A stretch of 64,000 bases of DNA from Malachius bipustulatus (Eukaryota; Arthropoda; Insecta; Coleoptera; Melyridae). This document shows positions 1-12,362 of the stretch, in pieces (the stretch's first letter is position 1; each line of letters begins with the position of its first letter). Under the pieces are notes generated by a model. That model made no database searches. It saw nothing but the letters and a program-made list of their open reading frames with translations, and was not told the DNA's origin. A program made the position numbers and the translations under genes. The stretch covers positions 5,804,858-5,868,857 of the forward strand of contig OU342633.1 in assembly GCA_910589415.1 (NCBI GenBank). Reading direction: 5' to 3'.

Positions 1-1133
1 TTAGTTGTCGATACGCACTTCGCTCAAGAATAGAAAACAGCCACACAAAAATTTTATACCGCTCAAGCCACACACACAGGTAAAATTGGGGATAGTAATT
101 TAAATAGACCATAGATAAATACGCTGTATACGCCGGGTCACCATAAGGTGTTTTTAGATAAGCCTACGCAAAAAACGACGATACAGGTATGGAATTAGAA
201 TTTAAAGGAAAGTGAAAAGTTGAAAAATACAAGTTACAATAAAATTAAATGGTTGAAAAATACAAGCTATAATAATTTAAGGGTTGAAAGGTAGATGTTA
301 GCCTTGAGGACATACGAATCCGTCCCGAGATAGAACTGAAGAGACTGATAGAGCGACGAAACATGATTTACCCAAATGAATCGACACAGTCTCCCCGAAA
401 CAAATCGGTGAATTGAATAGAAAAATGACGGACTATAAAAAGAACTGTAGATAAATGACTAAGAGAAAGATCTGACTAAGAAAAATTTATAAGTAATGAA
501 GTAAAGCTAAACGAAAATTATGAGTTAATGGGATGTCCTCAGGAAGAGTCGCAGGCTGTACTGTCTTATCCTTCTTACAGTAGCGGTGAGACTGGCCTGA
601 CACGGAAGTTTGGACAGATGGAAGGTCCTCAGGAGACGACGCAGGCTGTACTGTCTTATCCTTATTACAGTAGCAGCAAAGCTGGCCTCACGTTGGGCGC
701 CACTTGAAACGAACTATTTAACCCTAGAGGGGAAAAATAGTCGCTGAGAGCATGAGACAAGAGAAACAAGGGTCGTAGGTTGAGTCGCTAGTCTAAGAGG
801 GTCAACAATAACAAGCGGGTCAGCAGAATAACAGGTTCTCTTTATTAAAATATAAAATATCACAATTATTATGAATACTATTCTTGAGCACGGTTAACAG
901 ATAGTAAAAAGAATAACAAGAGCGTGCGGTGCTAGTCGAATGAATTGGTAGGATGGTTAAAAGGCACTTAGCTTCGTCTGGCTCTTCAGAGGTCTAGCTG
1001 GAAGTGGCCTGGGTCTTCTTGCTTGTCTCCGGAGAATCGGCCTGGCACGGGAAAGGCAGGTGCCTCCGGGAATAATGTGCTTCCAGGTAAAAATGTGATC
1101 CGTAGCAAAAAATGTGCCTCCAGGTGGAAATGC
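1..1133. other. Unassigned, partly LTR-like region
   Basis: I recognise no gene here. On the - strand a polyadenylation-type AATAAA lies near 840-850 and is followed by a pyrimidine-rich stretch, as in the R-U5 part of a retroelement LTR, but no second LTR or pol sequence was found to support that. Open frames around 957-1364 on both strands are produced by the neighbouring 17-bp minisatellite and are not credible genes. Degenerate relatives of the minisatellite unit occur at about 1060-1130, just before the clean array. Confidence 0.4.
536..692. repeat. Direct repeat pair, ~67 bp
   Basis: Two near-identical copies, about 536-602 and 626-691, share the block around AGGCTGTACTGTCTTATCC and the following TTACAGTAGC. 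Their spacing is about 90 bp. It is a local tandem duplication of unknown role. Confidence 0.8.
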
Positions 1134-1269
1134 AATCCGCAGGAAAAAGCAATCCGCAGGAAAAAGCAATCCGCAGGAAAAAGCAATCCGCAGGAAAAAG
1201 CAATCCGCAGGAAAAAGCAATCCGCAGGAAAAAGCAATCCGCAGGAAAAAGCAATCCGCAGGAAAAAGC
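1134..1269. repeat. 17-bp minisatellite, 8 copies
   Basis: Eight essentially perfect copies of a 17-bp unit (AATCCGCAGGAAAAAGC) lie in tandem. Because 17 is not a multiple of 3, all three + frames read the same 17-residue periodic peptide. The - strand is likewise open, so overlapping open frames appear in every direction. This is a property of the repeat and not evidence of a protein. The lack of divergence between units suggests recent expansion. Confidence 0.95.
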
Positions 1270-1809
1270 TGCAATGTCATGTGTATCAGAAACACTCTTG
1301 CAATCATAAATGATCCGATCGAGTCTGCTTGCCGAGGGTACATAAAATGATGTCCCGTCCTCAAGATAGGTTAGAATCAAAAATATGATTGACGAAATTT
1401 TACCTGCGAGCGAAACTCGATCGGAAGCAATAATTAAAATTAGCCTACGGTATTAAGAAACATAAATATGATCGGTATAATTCTAGCACAATTAATAACA
1501 TCATTTTATGACACTTACCAAGCCAAAAACGTGGGCGATGTTTAAAATAATTAAAAATAAATACGCGAAAGTTCACGCCGCCATTTCAGGAACCTCAGGT
1601 ATTTTGCGGAACCGACCTTCCTTTTGCGAGTTCCAGGAGAGAAAAGAAAATGAAAACGCAGGTAGGTATGATGCTGAAACGCACCTCACTGCAACTTGAC
1701 AGTCGAGGTTACGACTCGAGTTGGTCGATGCACTAACCACCACTGTCACTCACGAACTGCGCACGCCCGCCGTTGTCTCTGTTTTACCGGCTATGTTACC
1801 GGCATCTAG
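1270..1809. other. Unassigned spacer before LINE
   Basis: AT-rich up to about 1500, then more balanced composition at 1560-1800. No recognisable domain. A stop at 1807-1809 closes the LINE reading frame upstream, so sequence before 1810 is either mutated LINE or flanking DNA. Confidence 0.4.
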
Positions 1810-4673
1810 CCGGTACGTACGAAATGTACATTACAATGCAATAGTGCTCCGTGGTGGGACGAATCTTGCCAGGCAGCAATTAACGAAAGAAAAATTCACC
1901 TAAACAACTTCCATAACAACTCATCATTAGAAAATTACCTTTGCGCAAAAAAACACATAGCCCAAACTAGAAAACTCCTTAAAAAAATTAAAAAACAAAA
2001 ATTCCTAGAATTTTGCAGCACCCTTAATCGTGAATCTAACATATCAAAAGTCTGGAAATCAGTTAAAAAATTCTCCAACACAAGTAAAATGTCCTATCCC
2101 AACAAGTTACCTGATGAATTAACAACCAAGGAAATATTAAATAAAATATGTAGCTGCAACATAAATCCACGTTTCTCAATAATTACATCCGTCGAAGAAA
2201 TCCCACCAATACAAATAAATGAAATAAACATGTGTCTTAGGAGGAAAAAAAACTCTGCTCCGGGACTCGACGAAACGTCATATTCTATGATAAAAAATTT
2301 ACCCTCAAATGCCATTGAATTTCTTTGTAAATTCTACAACGAATGTCTAAGAACTCAAACAATCCCCGAACAATGGAGGAACTACCTAGTAATAGCTTTG
2401 CTCAAACCAAACAAACAGCCCCAAAATCCTGACCATTATAGGCCAATTGTATTAGCTCCATGCATGTTGAAAATATTAGAACATATAATCAAGAACAGGA
2501 TAGAATGGCACATCGAAAACGCCGGTATACTCAATAAACACCAAACGGGATTTCGAAAAGGTATCGGTATCAACGAAAACGTAGCATTCCTAACCTCCTC
2601 AATTCAACTTGCTCTCTCCAAAAACCAAACTGTCCTAGCATGTTTCTTGGACATCAAATCGGCATATGACAATGTTAATATATCTATCTTACATGAATAT
2701 CTTACCAATATCAAAGTTCCAGTGAAGTATGCCAATATCATCTACAACATTCTATCTAACAGAAACATATTTGCGAAAGACAAAAACAATGACATCCATG
2801 GCCCACAATCCGCTAACAAAGGGATAGCTCAAGGCTCGCCTTTAAGCCCCCTCTTATTCAACATATATCTCCACACAGCATTCAAAGTAATTCCAAAAGA
2901 AGTAAAAATGTTGTCGTATGCTGACGACATTGTTCTAATCACTCAGGGATCCAACATTAACACCATGACAACGTCAATAAATAAAGCACTAGAATCACTA
3001 TTAAGGTGGTTCAACAAACATGAACTTAGTATATCCCCTGAAAAATCTGAGTATGTATGGTTTAGAAAAAGAAAGTCAAAAAGTATAATACCCCCTATAA
3101 CGATAGGATCAAAAGTTATTCCCAGGAAAACAGATGTTACATACCTCGGAGTACAATTCAATGAATTTCTTAACTGGAAAAACCATGTAAATACCGCAAT
3201 AAAAAAAGCAAACCAAGGTATCAACATAATCAGGGCTATCTCAGGAGTTTGGTGGGGTTCTGACCCTAAAATATCATTACTAATATATTACAGCATGGTA
3301 AGATCTCATCTAGATATTGGTGGGATTGTATTAAGCCCAATGCAAAAAAAGACAGAAAACAGCCTAAATACAGCCCAGTTCAAAGCTCTCAGAGCCATCA
3401 CAGGCCTAATGAAAACAACTCCCGCAAACGTTTTACTAGCAGAGTGCGGAGAAATGTCTCTCGAAAACAGGCGCCGATGGCTTGCCACAAAATTCTATTT
3501 AAAAATAATACGATATGACAGACACCCGTTAATTCCCATCATAAATGAATTACACCGAGAATACCACTCAACCAACATTTTTTGGAGAAATAAAAAAGCC
3601 CCACACCTAATTGAAATTTTACCAGAAATAGCCACATTCCAAAATATAATAAGGAGGGGAAAACTTTTGCCATGTTTCGAGGTTGAATATAGACACCAAG
3701 TCGCAGAACTAAGCTCAATTAATCTTAATATTACAAAGAATGACCCATACACTAATCAAAGATTCCTACATAACATTGAATCGTACAAAAACCAAGACTA
3801 CACCCTAATTTATACTGATGCTTCGAAGTACAGCAAAACCTCAGGTATAGGAATTCATAGCCCAAAATTAAAGATATCCTTTTCAGCAAGATTGCCAGAT
3901 TTTCTACAGATATGCACAGCAGAGATAATAGCCATCCAAAAAGCGATGGAACTAGCAATTTCAAAAAATTCAAAAAAAAAATATAATTCTATCGGATTCT
4001 CTTAGTGCCATAGAAAGATTGAAAAATTGTGAGTTCAATGCGAGAGAAGACTACATCTCCCTAGATACGAGAAAAGTCATGTCCCAGTCAAAAAACAAGG
4101 GATTCACATTCAAGCTATGCTGGATTCCTAGCCACTCCAACATAACAGGCAACGAGATAGCAGATAACCTAGCGAATGTTGGCAGAAATTTAAATGTACC
4201 TCTCACACTTAAACCAGATATACGCGACATAGAACCAACGCTTAAAGATAGAATACTCAAAAGGTGGGCAGCTGAATGGAACGACCAATCCCAGACCAAA
4301 AGGTAGATGGTACAGATCCATACAAGAATCCTTCCCAGATAAACCATGGTTCTCAACAACCAGAATAAAAAACAAAAGACATCTCACAATGATGATTCGC
4401 TTAAGATCAGGTCATTGCCTCACTCAAGACCGCCTACACATGATAGGAAGAGCAGAAGAACCATACTGCGAATGCGGGGGCTATGGAAACATAACACATG
4501 AAATTCTAGAATGCCCCATCAATAGAATTGAAAATTATGACATCTATTTTGACTTCGCAAAGAATGGGATCCAACTTCCCGCCAACCTCCAAACCATATT
4601 AAAAGAAATGAACAAAAAATCGCAGAAAATTCTGATAAACTTCATCGACTACAACAAAATAAAAATATAACAA
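1810..4673 (+). pseudogene. Broken non-LTR retrotransposon ORF2 (I/R1 group): RT + RNase H + CCHC
   Basis: This is a decayed reverse transcriptase gene of a LINE. The frame is open from about 1810, past a WWD motif typical of the linker after the endonuclease domain. RT motifs follow: FLDIKSAYD near 2644, QGSPLSPLLFN near 2830 and the catalytic YADD near 2917. An RNase H domain begins with YTDAS near 3812. A 1-nt frameshift in an A-run at about 3972-3980 moves RNase H (WIPSHSNITGNEIAD, near 4120) into another frame. A second shift near 4300 moves the C-terminal CxC..H..C knuckle (near 4465) again. The endonuclease domain and ORF1 are absent, so the copy is 5' truncated. RNase H favours the I/R1/LOA group over Jockey. 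It cannot make a full protein. Confidence 0.9.
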
Positions 4674-5123
4674 TGCTACGCATCTTCCCTCACGACAATA
4701 TAAAATTGATGACAACAAAGGGATAGAAATAATGTGACCTAGTAAACGAATGACATATAAAAACAACTATTGTATTTTGTAAACAAACAACATTTACCGA
4801 TAATTTTATTTCAGATCCATCTTTCTTCACCTATCCTGGGTTCTTGTTTCCGAGGCAACGTTTCGGTCTGTGTAAGTCGCTTGGCTGTTGCCCTCAAGCG
4901 TGAAAAGTCTTTTCCTTTGTTTGTGCTATCTGTCCCAAACTAACTACCCACACCATACTTCAACAATTCACACCATCAAGAACCAAAATAGAAGAAAGTC
5001 AGTCCACTCAGGGAATGAGTCATCTCAGACACTCTTTACTGAGTACCCTGATGGCTACAGCACAAGAAAAACAGTAATGAGCTGGCCAAATAGCTTACAA
5101 ACAAGCTAAAGGCCAAAAACCTA
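4674..5123 (+). other. Probable 3' UTR of the LINE, or adjacent LINE tail
   Basis: Non-coding sequence between the last LINE codon and a short AAG-type microsatellite. A 3' UTR of this size ending in a simple repeat fits an I-group LINE. A change of composition near 4800 means that a second truncated element tail could instead start there. Confidence 0.4.
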
Positions 5124-5148
5124 AAGAAGAAGAAGAAGAAGAAGAAAC
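5124..5148. repeat. (AAG)n microsatellite, likely LINE 3' tail
   Basis: A run of seven or so AAG units lies directly after a GGCCAAAAACCTAAAG block. Simple-repeat tails are usual at the 3' end of I-group LINEs, so this probably marks the retrotransposon end. Confidence 0.6.
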
Positions 5149-5978
5149 GTTTTTAATACGAAATTAGCAGAATTACCTGTGTTATATTGACGGTGTGATT
5201 AACTATGAGTAACTTAATTTCGCGAATGCCTAAAAATCTATTTCCTTGTTTTGCCTGGGGAAACGATTGAACTCCCTAGTACGTGGTCTTGTGGTAAAAT
5301 TGCTGGAATATTTTACTTGCAAATAAGAAAACGGAGGTGTTATTCTTTCTTTTAAACGGCAACCAGCAGGTAGGTGACATGATATTTCTATCATGATGAT
5401 AACAATAATTATTATCATTCTTATTTACTTGCATTATATATATTTGTTATCAAAAAGTTGCAAGGCTCTACTTCGTCAATAACTTGTCGAAATAATATAT
5501 TTGTAGGATATTCATTATTCCTCAACACACGCCACTGACACGAACTGCGATACCACATCTGGTTCGACTTAGAAATAAGTGTCCGATTCAAATCGAATTA
5601 AATGAAATTGTTTAGTCAGAATCAGTGTGGCATGACAACGGACAACTCTCAGTGTACAGAGAGTAGGTGCGTTCGGGTATTAGGTCCGGAGTTAGAACTT
5701 TACGATGTACAGGAGTGCGTTCATAATAAACGCCGTGTGAATGATAAACAACCTACCGGGCGAATTACCGAGCGTTCCTGGTGTGTTGTTTTAAAGTGAA
5801 CGCTCTCAGAGAAGTTTTCGACAGTAGTTGTACATAACCTAATTTTTTTTATTAACAAATCAGTAATAAATACTTTTTCAATTACGCGGAGTCGTAATTT
5901 CCCGTTCGTCCTTGAATGTTGATGTTATAATTTATTTTTTCTACTCCCAACTTTTAATATGCATATTAAATATGAATC

Positions 5979-6031
5979 ACCAGTGCTTTAATGGGTCTCA
6001 TTAAGATACAAATTTTCATTAAAGCACTGGT
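5979..6031. repeat. Perfect 15-bp inverted repeat (hairpin)
   Basis: Arms at 5979-5993 (ACCAGTGCTTTAATG) and 6017-6031 are exact reverse complements with a 23-nt loop. No T-run follows and no gene is near, so it is probably the remnant of a small inverted-repeat element. Confidence 0.85.
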
Positions 6032-6703
6032 CAAGCTATCCAATGGCAGAGGAGCATTTGCAATCGAATCGGTTCCTTTTCGCTCACGATCGGGTCGGCA
6101 AGCCAACTGAAGTCACAGAGTTGTCATACTGACGACAAAAATTGCCTTGTGATATAAGTTCTGTATTTCTGAAAAAAAATTCTGAACGTTTATTTAATTT
6201 AGAACATAAGTAACATTCAAAGAAAATTTTTCAAGATTTTATGTTACCTTAATTAATTTGATAAGTATAGGTATATCGTGTAAAAGATGGGAAGATAAAG
6301 TATTATATCATTCGTAGCGCTCCGTGATATAGTATTCAAAGCGGCAACGCTGCGACCCGCGTTGCGCAGTCATACAATATCGTAATTAATGGCTGTCAGT
6401 TATTAAAATTATTAATTAATCTCAAAATCGAAGCGTAAAATTCGGAATTCGAACTTCGCATAATAAAAATTACGCAGTAGTGAGTAGTGCCCTTTAAACT
6501 TGATACTAAAACATGTCTCAGCAGAATAATCTTAGCAACGAAGAGAGAATTTGGTACCTAATATGCGTAAGCAAATAGCAACCTATCTTACCCTCAATGA
6601 TCCGCAATTGTACATGGGTCATTGTTAAAATATATAATTTTTTTATCTTTTCTATGAAATAAAAAAGGGTCGTAGAAAAAATAGTGTATGGAACTCGCAG
6701 ATA

Positions 6704-6791
6704 ATGGCTATTAATACGCTCTTATGATGGTTAAGACACTCGCCTACGGCTCGTATCTTAACCATCATACTCGCGTATTAATAGCCTTCAT
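6704..6791. repeat. Long hairpin, ~43-bp arms
   Basis: Two arms of about 43 bp meet near 6745 with almost no loop. They share GGCTATTAATACGC and TATGATGGTTAAGA. Arm identity is roughly 85 percent by eye. It is likely the collapsed palindrome of a MITE. Confidence 0.75.
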
Positions 6792-7470
6792 TATAAGCTC
6801 GTTGCATAATATACTATTAATTTATATATAACAGGCTTTCGGTCAGGAAATGAAAATTGATCTGAATATTAAAAAAGGTAGCAATAATTGTAGCTTCGTT
6901 TATAATAATAATTATAATATATATCAGATTTTTATGATGACTTCGAAGATAGTGATGATGAATGCGACTCTGTACTTATTAGAGGCTTATATTTTGTGTT
7001 TTCCATTTATTTAAGTTTATAGGTATTTTAACAAAACTATCCACTCAACAAATAATATACCTAATTAAAACTAAAAACGGACGGTGGAACAAACAATAAT
7101 TATTAAATCGAACTGGAATCAGATTCTATTTCAACATCTCCATTCTCCAATAATTTCTAACCTAATAATATTTCATAATTTCATATTTAATAAATCACGA
7201 ACCGCTCGTTTTTGCTACTGCGCATGACGGGCGTTTTTCGTCCATAATATAATTTCTTGGGATGAAAAGTTGTCTACCGTGCGATCACACGGCGTTCATT
7301 CTGAACGGTGTAACTGTTTACCCAATGTTATTATGAACGGGTTAGGACGTCGCCGTGTGCACACGGCGTTTATTATGAACGTACCCCTGGAACAGTTTTA
7401 ACCCGAACACGCGATGTCTGTCAACAGTAGTGTCAGCTGTCCAATCGCCTAGTTGCCAGGTTATGACCAG

Positions 7471-7615
7471 TGCAGTGATGTGCCGTATTCTTTACCTCTA
7501 TTCTTTACGGGTAAAGAATTCATTCTTTACCTTTACTTTTTTCGAGGTAAAGAAAGGAAAGTACGTAAAGAATGTAAAGAAAACAAACAATAAACAATTC
7601 AAATTTATGATTATT
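7471..7615. repeat. Repeat copy 1 with CTTTAC-rich subterminal motif
   Basis: Begins CAGTGATGTGCCGTATTC and contains many TTCTTTAC / GTAAAGAA motifs in both orientations. A second copy lies at 8425-8557 in the same orientation. A CAG start and short reiterated subterminal motifs are typical of non-autonomous hAT ends, but no matching right end was found. Confidence 0.5.
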
Positions 7616-8424
7616 ATTTCAAGCAGTTAATAATAATTTATGTAACTAATTAATTATTACCAAATAATAAATGATGTATGCCTCATTTTTTATTGATTGA
7701 ATGAGTATTATGATTATTATTGGTAACGCCTAACCCTAAATTTTAGGTGACTTATTTATTTTGAATTTTATTGTGATTATCTGAACTGAAATTCATGTTA
7801 AATAAGGTTGAGTAAGGGAGTAAAAAGGCTGGTTTTCTTGGCTTATTTATTTAACTCAGTTGCACTATTTGTATTCCAGAGTATTCCTTACTATAATTAG
7901 TTAGAATCTAGAATTTTCAAAGATAAATACATTTGTGAACGGTTTTTAGATCGGTTAAAATGTTAACCGATTTACTTAACATGCAATTGCGAGAATTGCA
8001 ATTACCTACTGCGTGAAATTTAACAGTACGTCCCATTCCCATTGTAAGCATATAGCTGACGGCATTAACTGTGGCAATATAAAGTTTCTTTGCTAACGAA
8101 ATCGGTTCATTTACGATTTCACTTAGTTTGTCTCCCCCGTTAGATCCCATGCATTTATTAGGAAGGCTTGTGAACCAGTAGAGTTATGTAGCATTAATAA
8201 GACCATTTTTGAGTTCTTAGATGATTTTTTCCACCAGTCAATAAGCAGTTCTACATGTGGAGGGATCCAGATGTGTTCTCTCGATACATTTCTTGTAAGC
8301 ATTAAGTAGTTGATGATACTTTGCGACTGGGTAATACTTGGATCCATATTATTTGATGATGATATGCCAGAGCTAGTCTCGCCAGATCAGAAAGTGGTCT
8401 AGCAAGACTAGCAGATGGCGACTG
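7616..8424. other. Spacer between paired repeats; unrecognised - strand frames
   Basis: Three overlapping - strand open frames lie at 7917-8484. They contain no motif I can identify. If the flanking repeats are hAT-like ends, this could be internal transposon sequence, but that is conjecture. Confidence 0.3.
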
Positions 8425-8557
8425 TGATGTCCCGTATTCTTTACCTCTATTTTTTACGCGATTCTTTACGGGTAAAGAATTCATTCTTTACATTGCCTTT
8501 TTTGAAGGTAAAGAATGTAAACAAAACAAACAATAAATAACAAATGCAAATTTATAC
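8425..8557. repeat. Repeat copy 2 with CTTTAC-rich subterminal motif
   Basis: Same start (GTGATGTCCCGTATTCTTTACC) and same downstream AAACAAACAATAAA block as the copy at 7471, about 950 bp away in direct orientation. Confidence 0.6.
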
Positions 8558-9175
8558 TTTATACAGGCTGTCCCACGACATGACTGCCATAGCTTAAGGG
8601 TAGGTGTAGTTTTTCAAGGCGATTCAGGATCTGGTTTAGAAATTTTCCTGAGGCCCTTCGTTTCGATTATACAGGGTGATTTGTGCAATTTGCCGAAATC
8701 TTTGATGGCGATATCTTTTGAACGAATTGATCGAATTTAACGAAATTTGGTAGATATGCTCTACTAATGACTCTTAATACCTCTCATTTCTCGCCGACTC
8801 GAAAACTGCAGGACCGTATTTATTTTTTGATATCTTTCGGTTTTGTCGAAAAGTTCACCCTGTATGCATTTTATTCAAAGTTTGGTGCCATTTTCTAAAA
8901 CTACGTGAAAATGCTACAATTGTGGTAAAAAAATACTTGGCATCATTAAATTGATCGGGAAGAAAATTCAGTTTTTTAGTTTTTTATTCGGGATTTCGAT
9001 TCATGTGTTGTTAATAATTTAAGAAAAAAAAAGTGGTTTGTTAAAACTTGCGTATTTTGTAGTTATTTCAAATAAATTTACTTTATCCACAGATTTAGCC
9101 AATATTGGGGACTCTTCTATAGATTGTTTCGAGCTAAAATTAAATTGTAAAATTAAATAACACAATTTAACACAT
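8558..9175. repeat. TA-CAGGSTGTCCC-type repeat remnants
   Basis: Contains TATACAGGCTGTCCCA near 8573, TATACAGGGTGATTTG near 8668 and a facing CACCCTGTAT near 8860. The same terminal type (TA followed by CAGG.TG.CC) recurs at about 18979, 27597, 34115, 41277 and 47345. These are probably ends of related non-autonomous DNA elements with TA targets. Confidence 0.5.
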
Positions 9176-10461
9176 TACCACATAGACAATTGTATTTTGT
9201 ATTTGTGTTTGTATTTTTGAGGGTGATCAAGTTACTGCGACCTAAAAGATCTATTGTATCCCCTCTACTGTGCTTCGCCTGGTGTGGAATCCCTTTAGTG
9301 AAGCACCCTCTCCAAGTCCGTTTCCTTGAGAAACTTCAGGATTTTGAGAGGATCAAGGTCGGGTAAATTCCCGGCCTCTAGCTGGTGGTGGCCCAGAACA
9401 TTACTTCTTTTGAGTTCTATCGCATCGCAGTTGAGCAGCAGGTGACGTGGTGTCTCGTCTGCTTTCCCGCAGAATCTGCAGACGCCATTTTCTTCTATGT
9501 CTAACTTCCTCAGGTGTTCCTTGAGCTTGCAATGTCCCGTTAGGAATCCCGTCAGTGTTCTGAGACGTTGCTTGCTGAGGTTGAAGAGTATCTTCGACCT
9601 CTCTCGGTTAAAATTCCCGAGAAGTTCTTTGGTTTGTCTCAACCCCGAGAGGTTCCTCCAATGAGTTTCTCTCAGTTTTCTTCTTCCTTTTGGAGTTCTG
9701 CCTTGAAGAAAGTATCTTCGAAGCCACAGAATAGTTCTGGTCCTATGAAGGGTGTCGATGCTCCTTTTCTTGCCAATGCGTGGGCATTCTTCTTGCGTTC
9801 GAGGTGGTCTCGAGCACAAGGATTGTTTAGATTGCCGACTCTGTCTTGACGGGTGACACGCCCCGCTCGGTCAGCAGTCCTTTTCGCGGTGATGTCCCGC
9901 GATTTCTTGGTTTTTTGTTTCTTACCATGGTTGATATCCCACGAGTAGCTAGGGAAGGGTGTTCCACCTATGCAGAGCCCCGCATGCAAAGGTGAGGGGA
10001 TTGATACAGTGGGGTGCCCCCTGGTGCCCCAAGGTTGAATCCAGTAGGTCTGGTCTTCTATCCAGTCACGCATCCCATCAGCCTGGACCCCCGCCTTAGG
10101 ATTTAGGTTTTTTAGTGAGGTTGTCTCCTCTTGGTTCCGGCGATTAAGCCCACACCCCCGCATCTCTCTGTGCGCGGAACGTGACCACGACAACAGATGA
10201 TACGGTATATCAGATAGTCCACAGTCGGACATCTCTGGCGCCGTTTCCCCTAGTGCAGACCTTTAGTCACGACACGACAACTAGGTTAGGGGAGGTGGTC
10301 CGCGGCAGGGCTTTGAGCTACCAGTCTAGAATTTTACCTCCGACGAGCTCTATCACCGCTGCTAACCTTACTCACTTACGCTCATTGTAAGGCCTTCCCC
10401 CTATCCGCCACCTGGGGACGCGCCCGATGGGTACTCAACCGCACGGGTACCACATAGACAA
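9176..10461 (-). mobile_element. Internally deleted LINE copy with 14-bp TSD
   Basis: A 1258-bp - strand insertion (9190-10447) is bounded by exact 14-bp direct repeats, TACCACATAGACAA, at 9176-9189 and 10448-10461. The 3' end (low coordinates) has a TTTGTATTTGTG-type tail. It matches the copy at 49974 through GAGGGTGATCAAGTTACTGC. The 5' part, about 9840-10447, is distinctly GC-rich and looks like an intact LINE 5' end. The RT and most of ORF2 are missing, so 5' and 3' termini were joined by internal deletion before or during insertion. The long TSD is the signature of target-primed reverse transcription. Confidence 0.85.
9295..9840 (-). pseudogene. C-terminal end of LINE ORF2 (RNase H tail and CCHC knuckle)
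   Basis: The - strand encodes a knuckle of the form CRFCGKADETPRHLLLNC near 9430-9490. It is preceded by a basic segment and a segment (ALARKGASTPFIGP) that matches the RNase H end of the copy at 50461-50727. A frameshift near 9690 separates the two parts. A 186-codon frame at 9672-10232 continues across the probable deletion junction near 9830 into the GC-rich 5' section. It is a chimera of element ends and not an independent gene. Confidence 0.8.
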
Positions 10462-12362
10462 ATAAGTCAAGGAAATGTGTTGACCATTACCTGCACTGAA
10501 TTGTAGTTTTTCTTCCCAACATTTGTGTTGATATTTTTATCTTCCTGTTTCGTTTATGTTGATACTTATTTTGTGCCATTGGGATACTGGAGGTGTCCAA
10601 TAAACGTGTTCATTTTTTCTGCCGCCTGTTTATTATTTTTTGCCGTCTACCGCGTATATCCGATCTAAGCTCGCTACACCCTAGCTCAGCGGGAATATCA
10701 ACGAGTTCGGGGAGCGCCTATAAAGACCGCTCAGCCGACCGCTACTTCACCTTAAGGGTGATAAACCTCATATATACGACCCCTGGCATATACCTTCCTC
10801 CATTCACCTACCTCGGGACAAGGGTACGATAGCCGTACCAGACGTCACTCGAGAACTGGAAGAGAGGTCATCGAGCGCCTCTCCCCGAGGGAGTAAACCT
10901 TCAAAGAAAAATCTGACACCCGAGAATTAACACCGCTCCGAACCGTTATTTTTCGTAAGTTTCCGACCGACCAGTACTGGAGTACGTCACAAGGTTCTTC
11001 TTTTCAAATCATTCAGTTAAGGGGACCACATTACAGAAATGCAAGATGCAGATGCACCATTTAAAAGGTAGGTTACACCACAAGATTTGGTGCCGTAGTG
11101 ACCAGGATTTAGGTGTGTTACATCACAATATGTTTGGTGGCAATGCTACGAGTTGCATGAACTCTTGAAGCAATCTCATTAACGAACTGTTTAAATTATC
11201 TTTGCTTCGATTCATCAAATCTTAATGATGACAGACGTAGTGAATATAAGTGGTCCAACTTTTTCCAATAGCCCAGGGACGATGAACAAGATTATGGTGT
11301 AGAAAATAATTATTGTAATCATCTCCAAGACCCCATTCTTCGATAAGTTTTTCGTCGAGAAAATTCTTTGGGAACTTTTATTGATACAGAATTACTGACA
11401 CTTGGAGACACAACTACTTCAAACACACCTTATATCAAACCAACGCTCTCTGCAGACTGTTTGCAGTTTTGCTCGTTTGAAGAATTATTCCTATGGTGTC
11501 CTCTGCAGTTACATTTGGATTAATTATTCTCGGTTCTGTTCAATAAACTGACCGATACCATTAAATTACCATTTTAATAAAGACAAAAGACAACTATAAA
11601 ATGCGAGATTTGTTGTTTTTCATATAGCTATTTAAGTGTATTATTGGTGGTAATAAACCGTTTAGTAGCTGCTGACCACTCGATGACTAATTGCGCGATT
11701 ATCAAATTTCAAATAAAGTATGGCATTGAGGTAATTCAATGCCTAAAACTGTTGAGTTGTTGAGGTAGCGCTTGCGTTCAGACATACCGCTCACTTACAA
11801 CCGTTGCTTAACTGTTGAGTATTTTTGTGAGCGTAAATATTTCACGCTCAGCACAGTCAACGTGTATGTTGCGGACATGCGCATGGTGGGAAGTAAAAGT
11901 TGCAAGTAAGAATGCTCCTGATACAATCAGCGACAAAGAAATGATAATAATTATTTCTATGAACTTGAATCGTATCCAGAAACATGTCACATTTCTCTCG
12001 ATATCAACAATGCGTTCAGACTATTTCCAACATGTTGCAACAACTAACACTCAACCGTTTTGCGCTGCTATTCAACAGTTGACGTCAGGTGAACGTACCC
12101 ATTGTTGATATATTGCATGGACAACAAACATTTAAAGATTCGGAGGCGTATCTGCCCACTAACCAATTCTCGTCAAACTCTCTCGCCTTCCTATAAAATT
12201 TATACTGTAGGTACCTCTATATCTTTCCAAATCAAGATGATGCAAGTAAAGGTAATTTGTTGCTTCTCTTTTACTCGGGAAGTTATATGAAAAGCTCTAA
12301 AGTTGATCTGCTTGGAGAAACGACGGCATTCACAAGTTATTAACATTGACTTAAAGATTCTT
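10462..12362. other. Unassigned region, partly LTR-like
   Basis: No domain recognised. At about 10600 a CCAATAAACGTG block followed by balanced-composition sequence to 10900 resembles the polyadenylation region of an LTR, but no partner LTR was seen. From 11000 the sequence is AT-rich. Open frames at 11815-12108 and 12102-12290 show no motif. Confidence 0.35.

Larger units (their letters stand above)
5149..7470. other. AT-rich region without recognised genes
   Basis: No protein domain recognised; short open frames such as 5602-5799 have no supporting motif. The region holds two hairpins (listed separately) and, around 6290-6400, a stretch with GGCAACGCTG-like sequence resembling ends of non-autonomous transposons seen elsewhere in the window. 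At 7285-7385 CACACGGCGTT occurs twice with paired GAACG motifs. Confidence 0.4.

Noticed and set aside
957..1380. Overlapping - strand frames with repeated FLRIAFSCGLLFPADC
   Set aside because: Minisatellite artefact; the same peptide appears in all frames.
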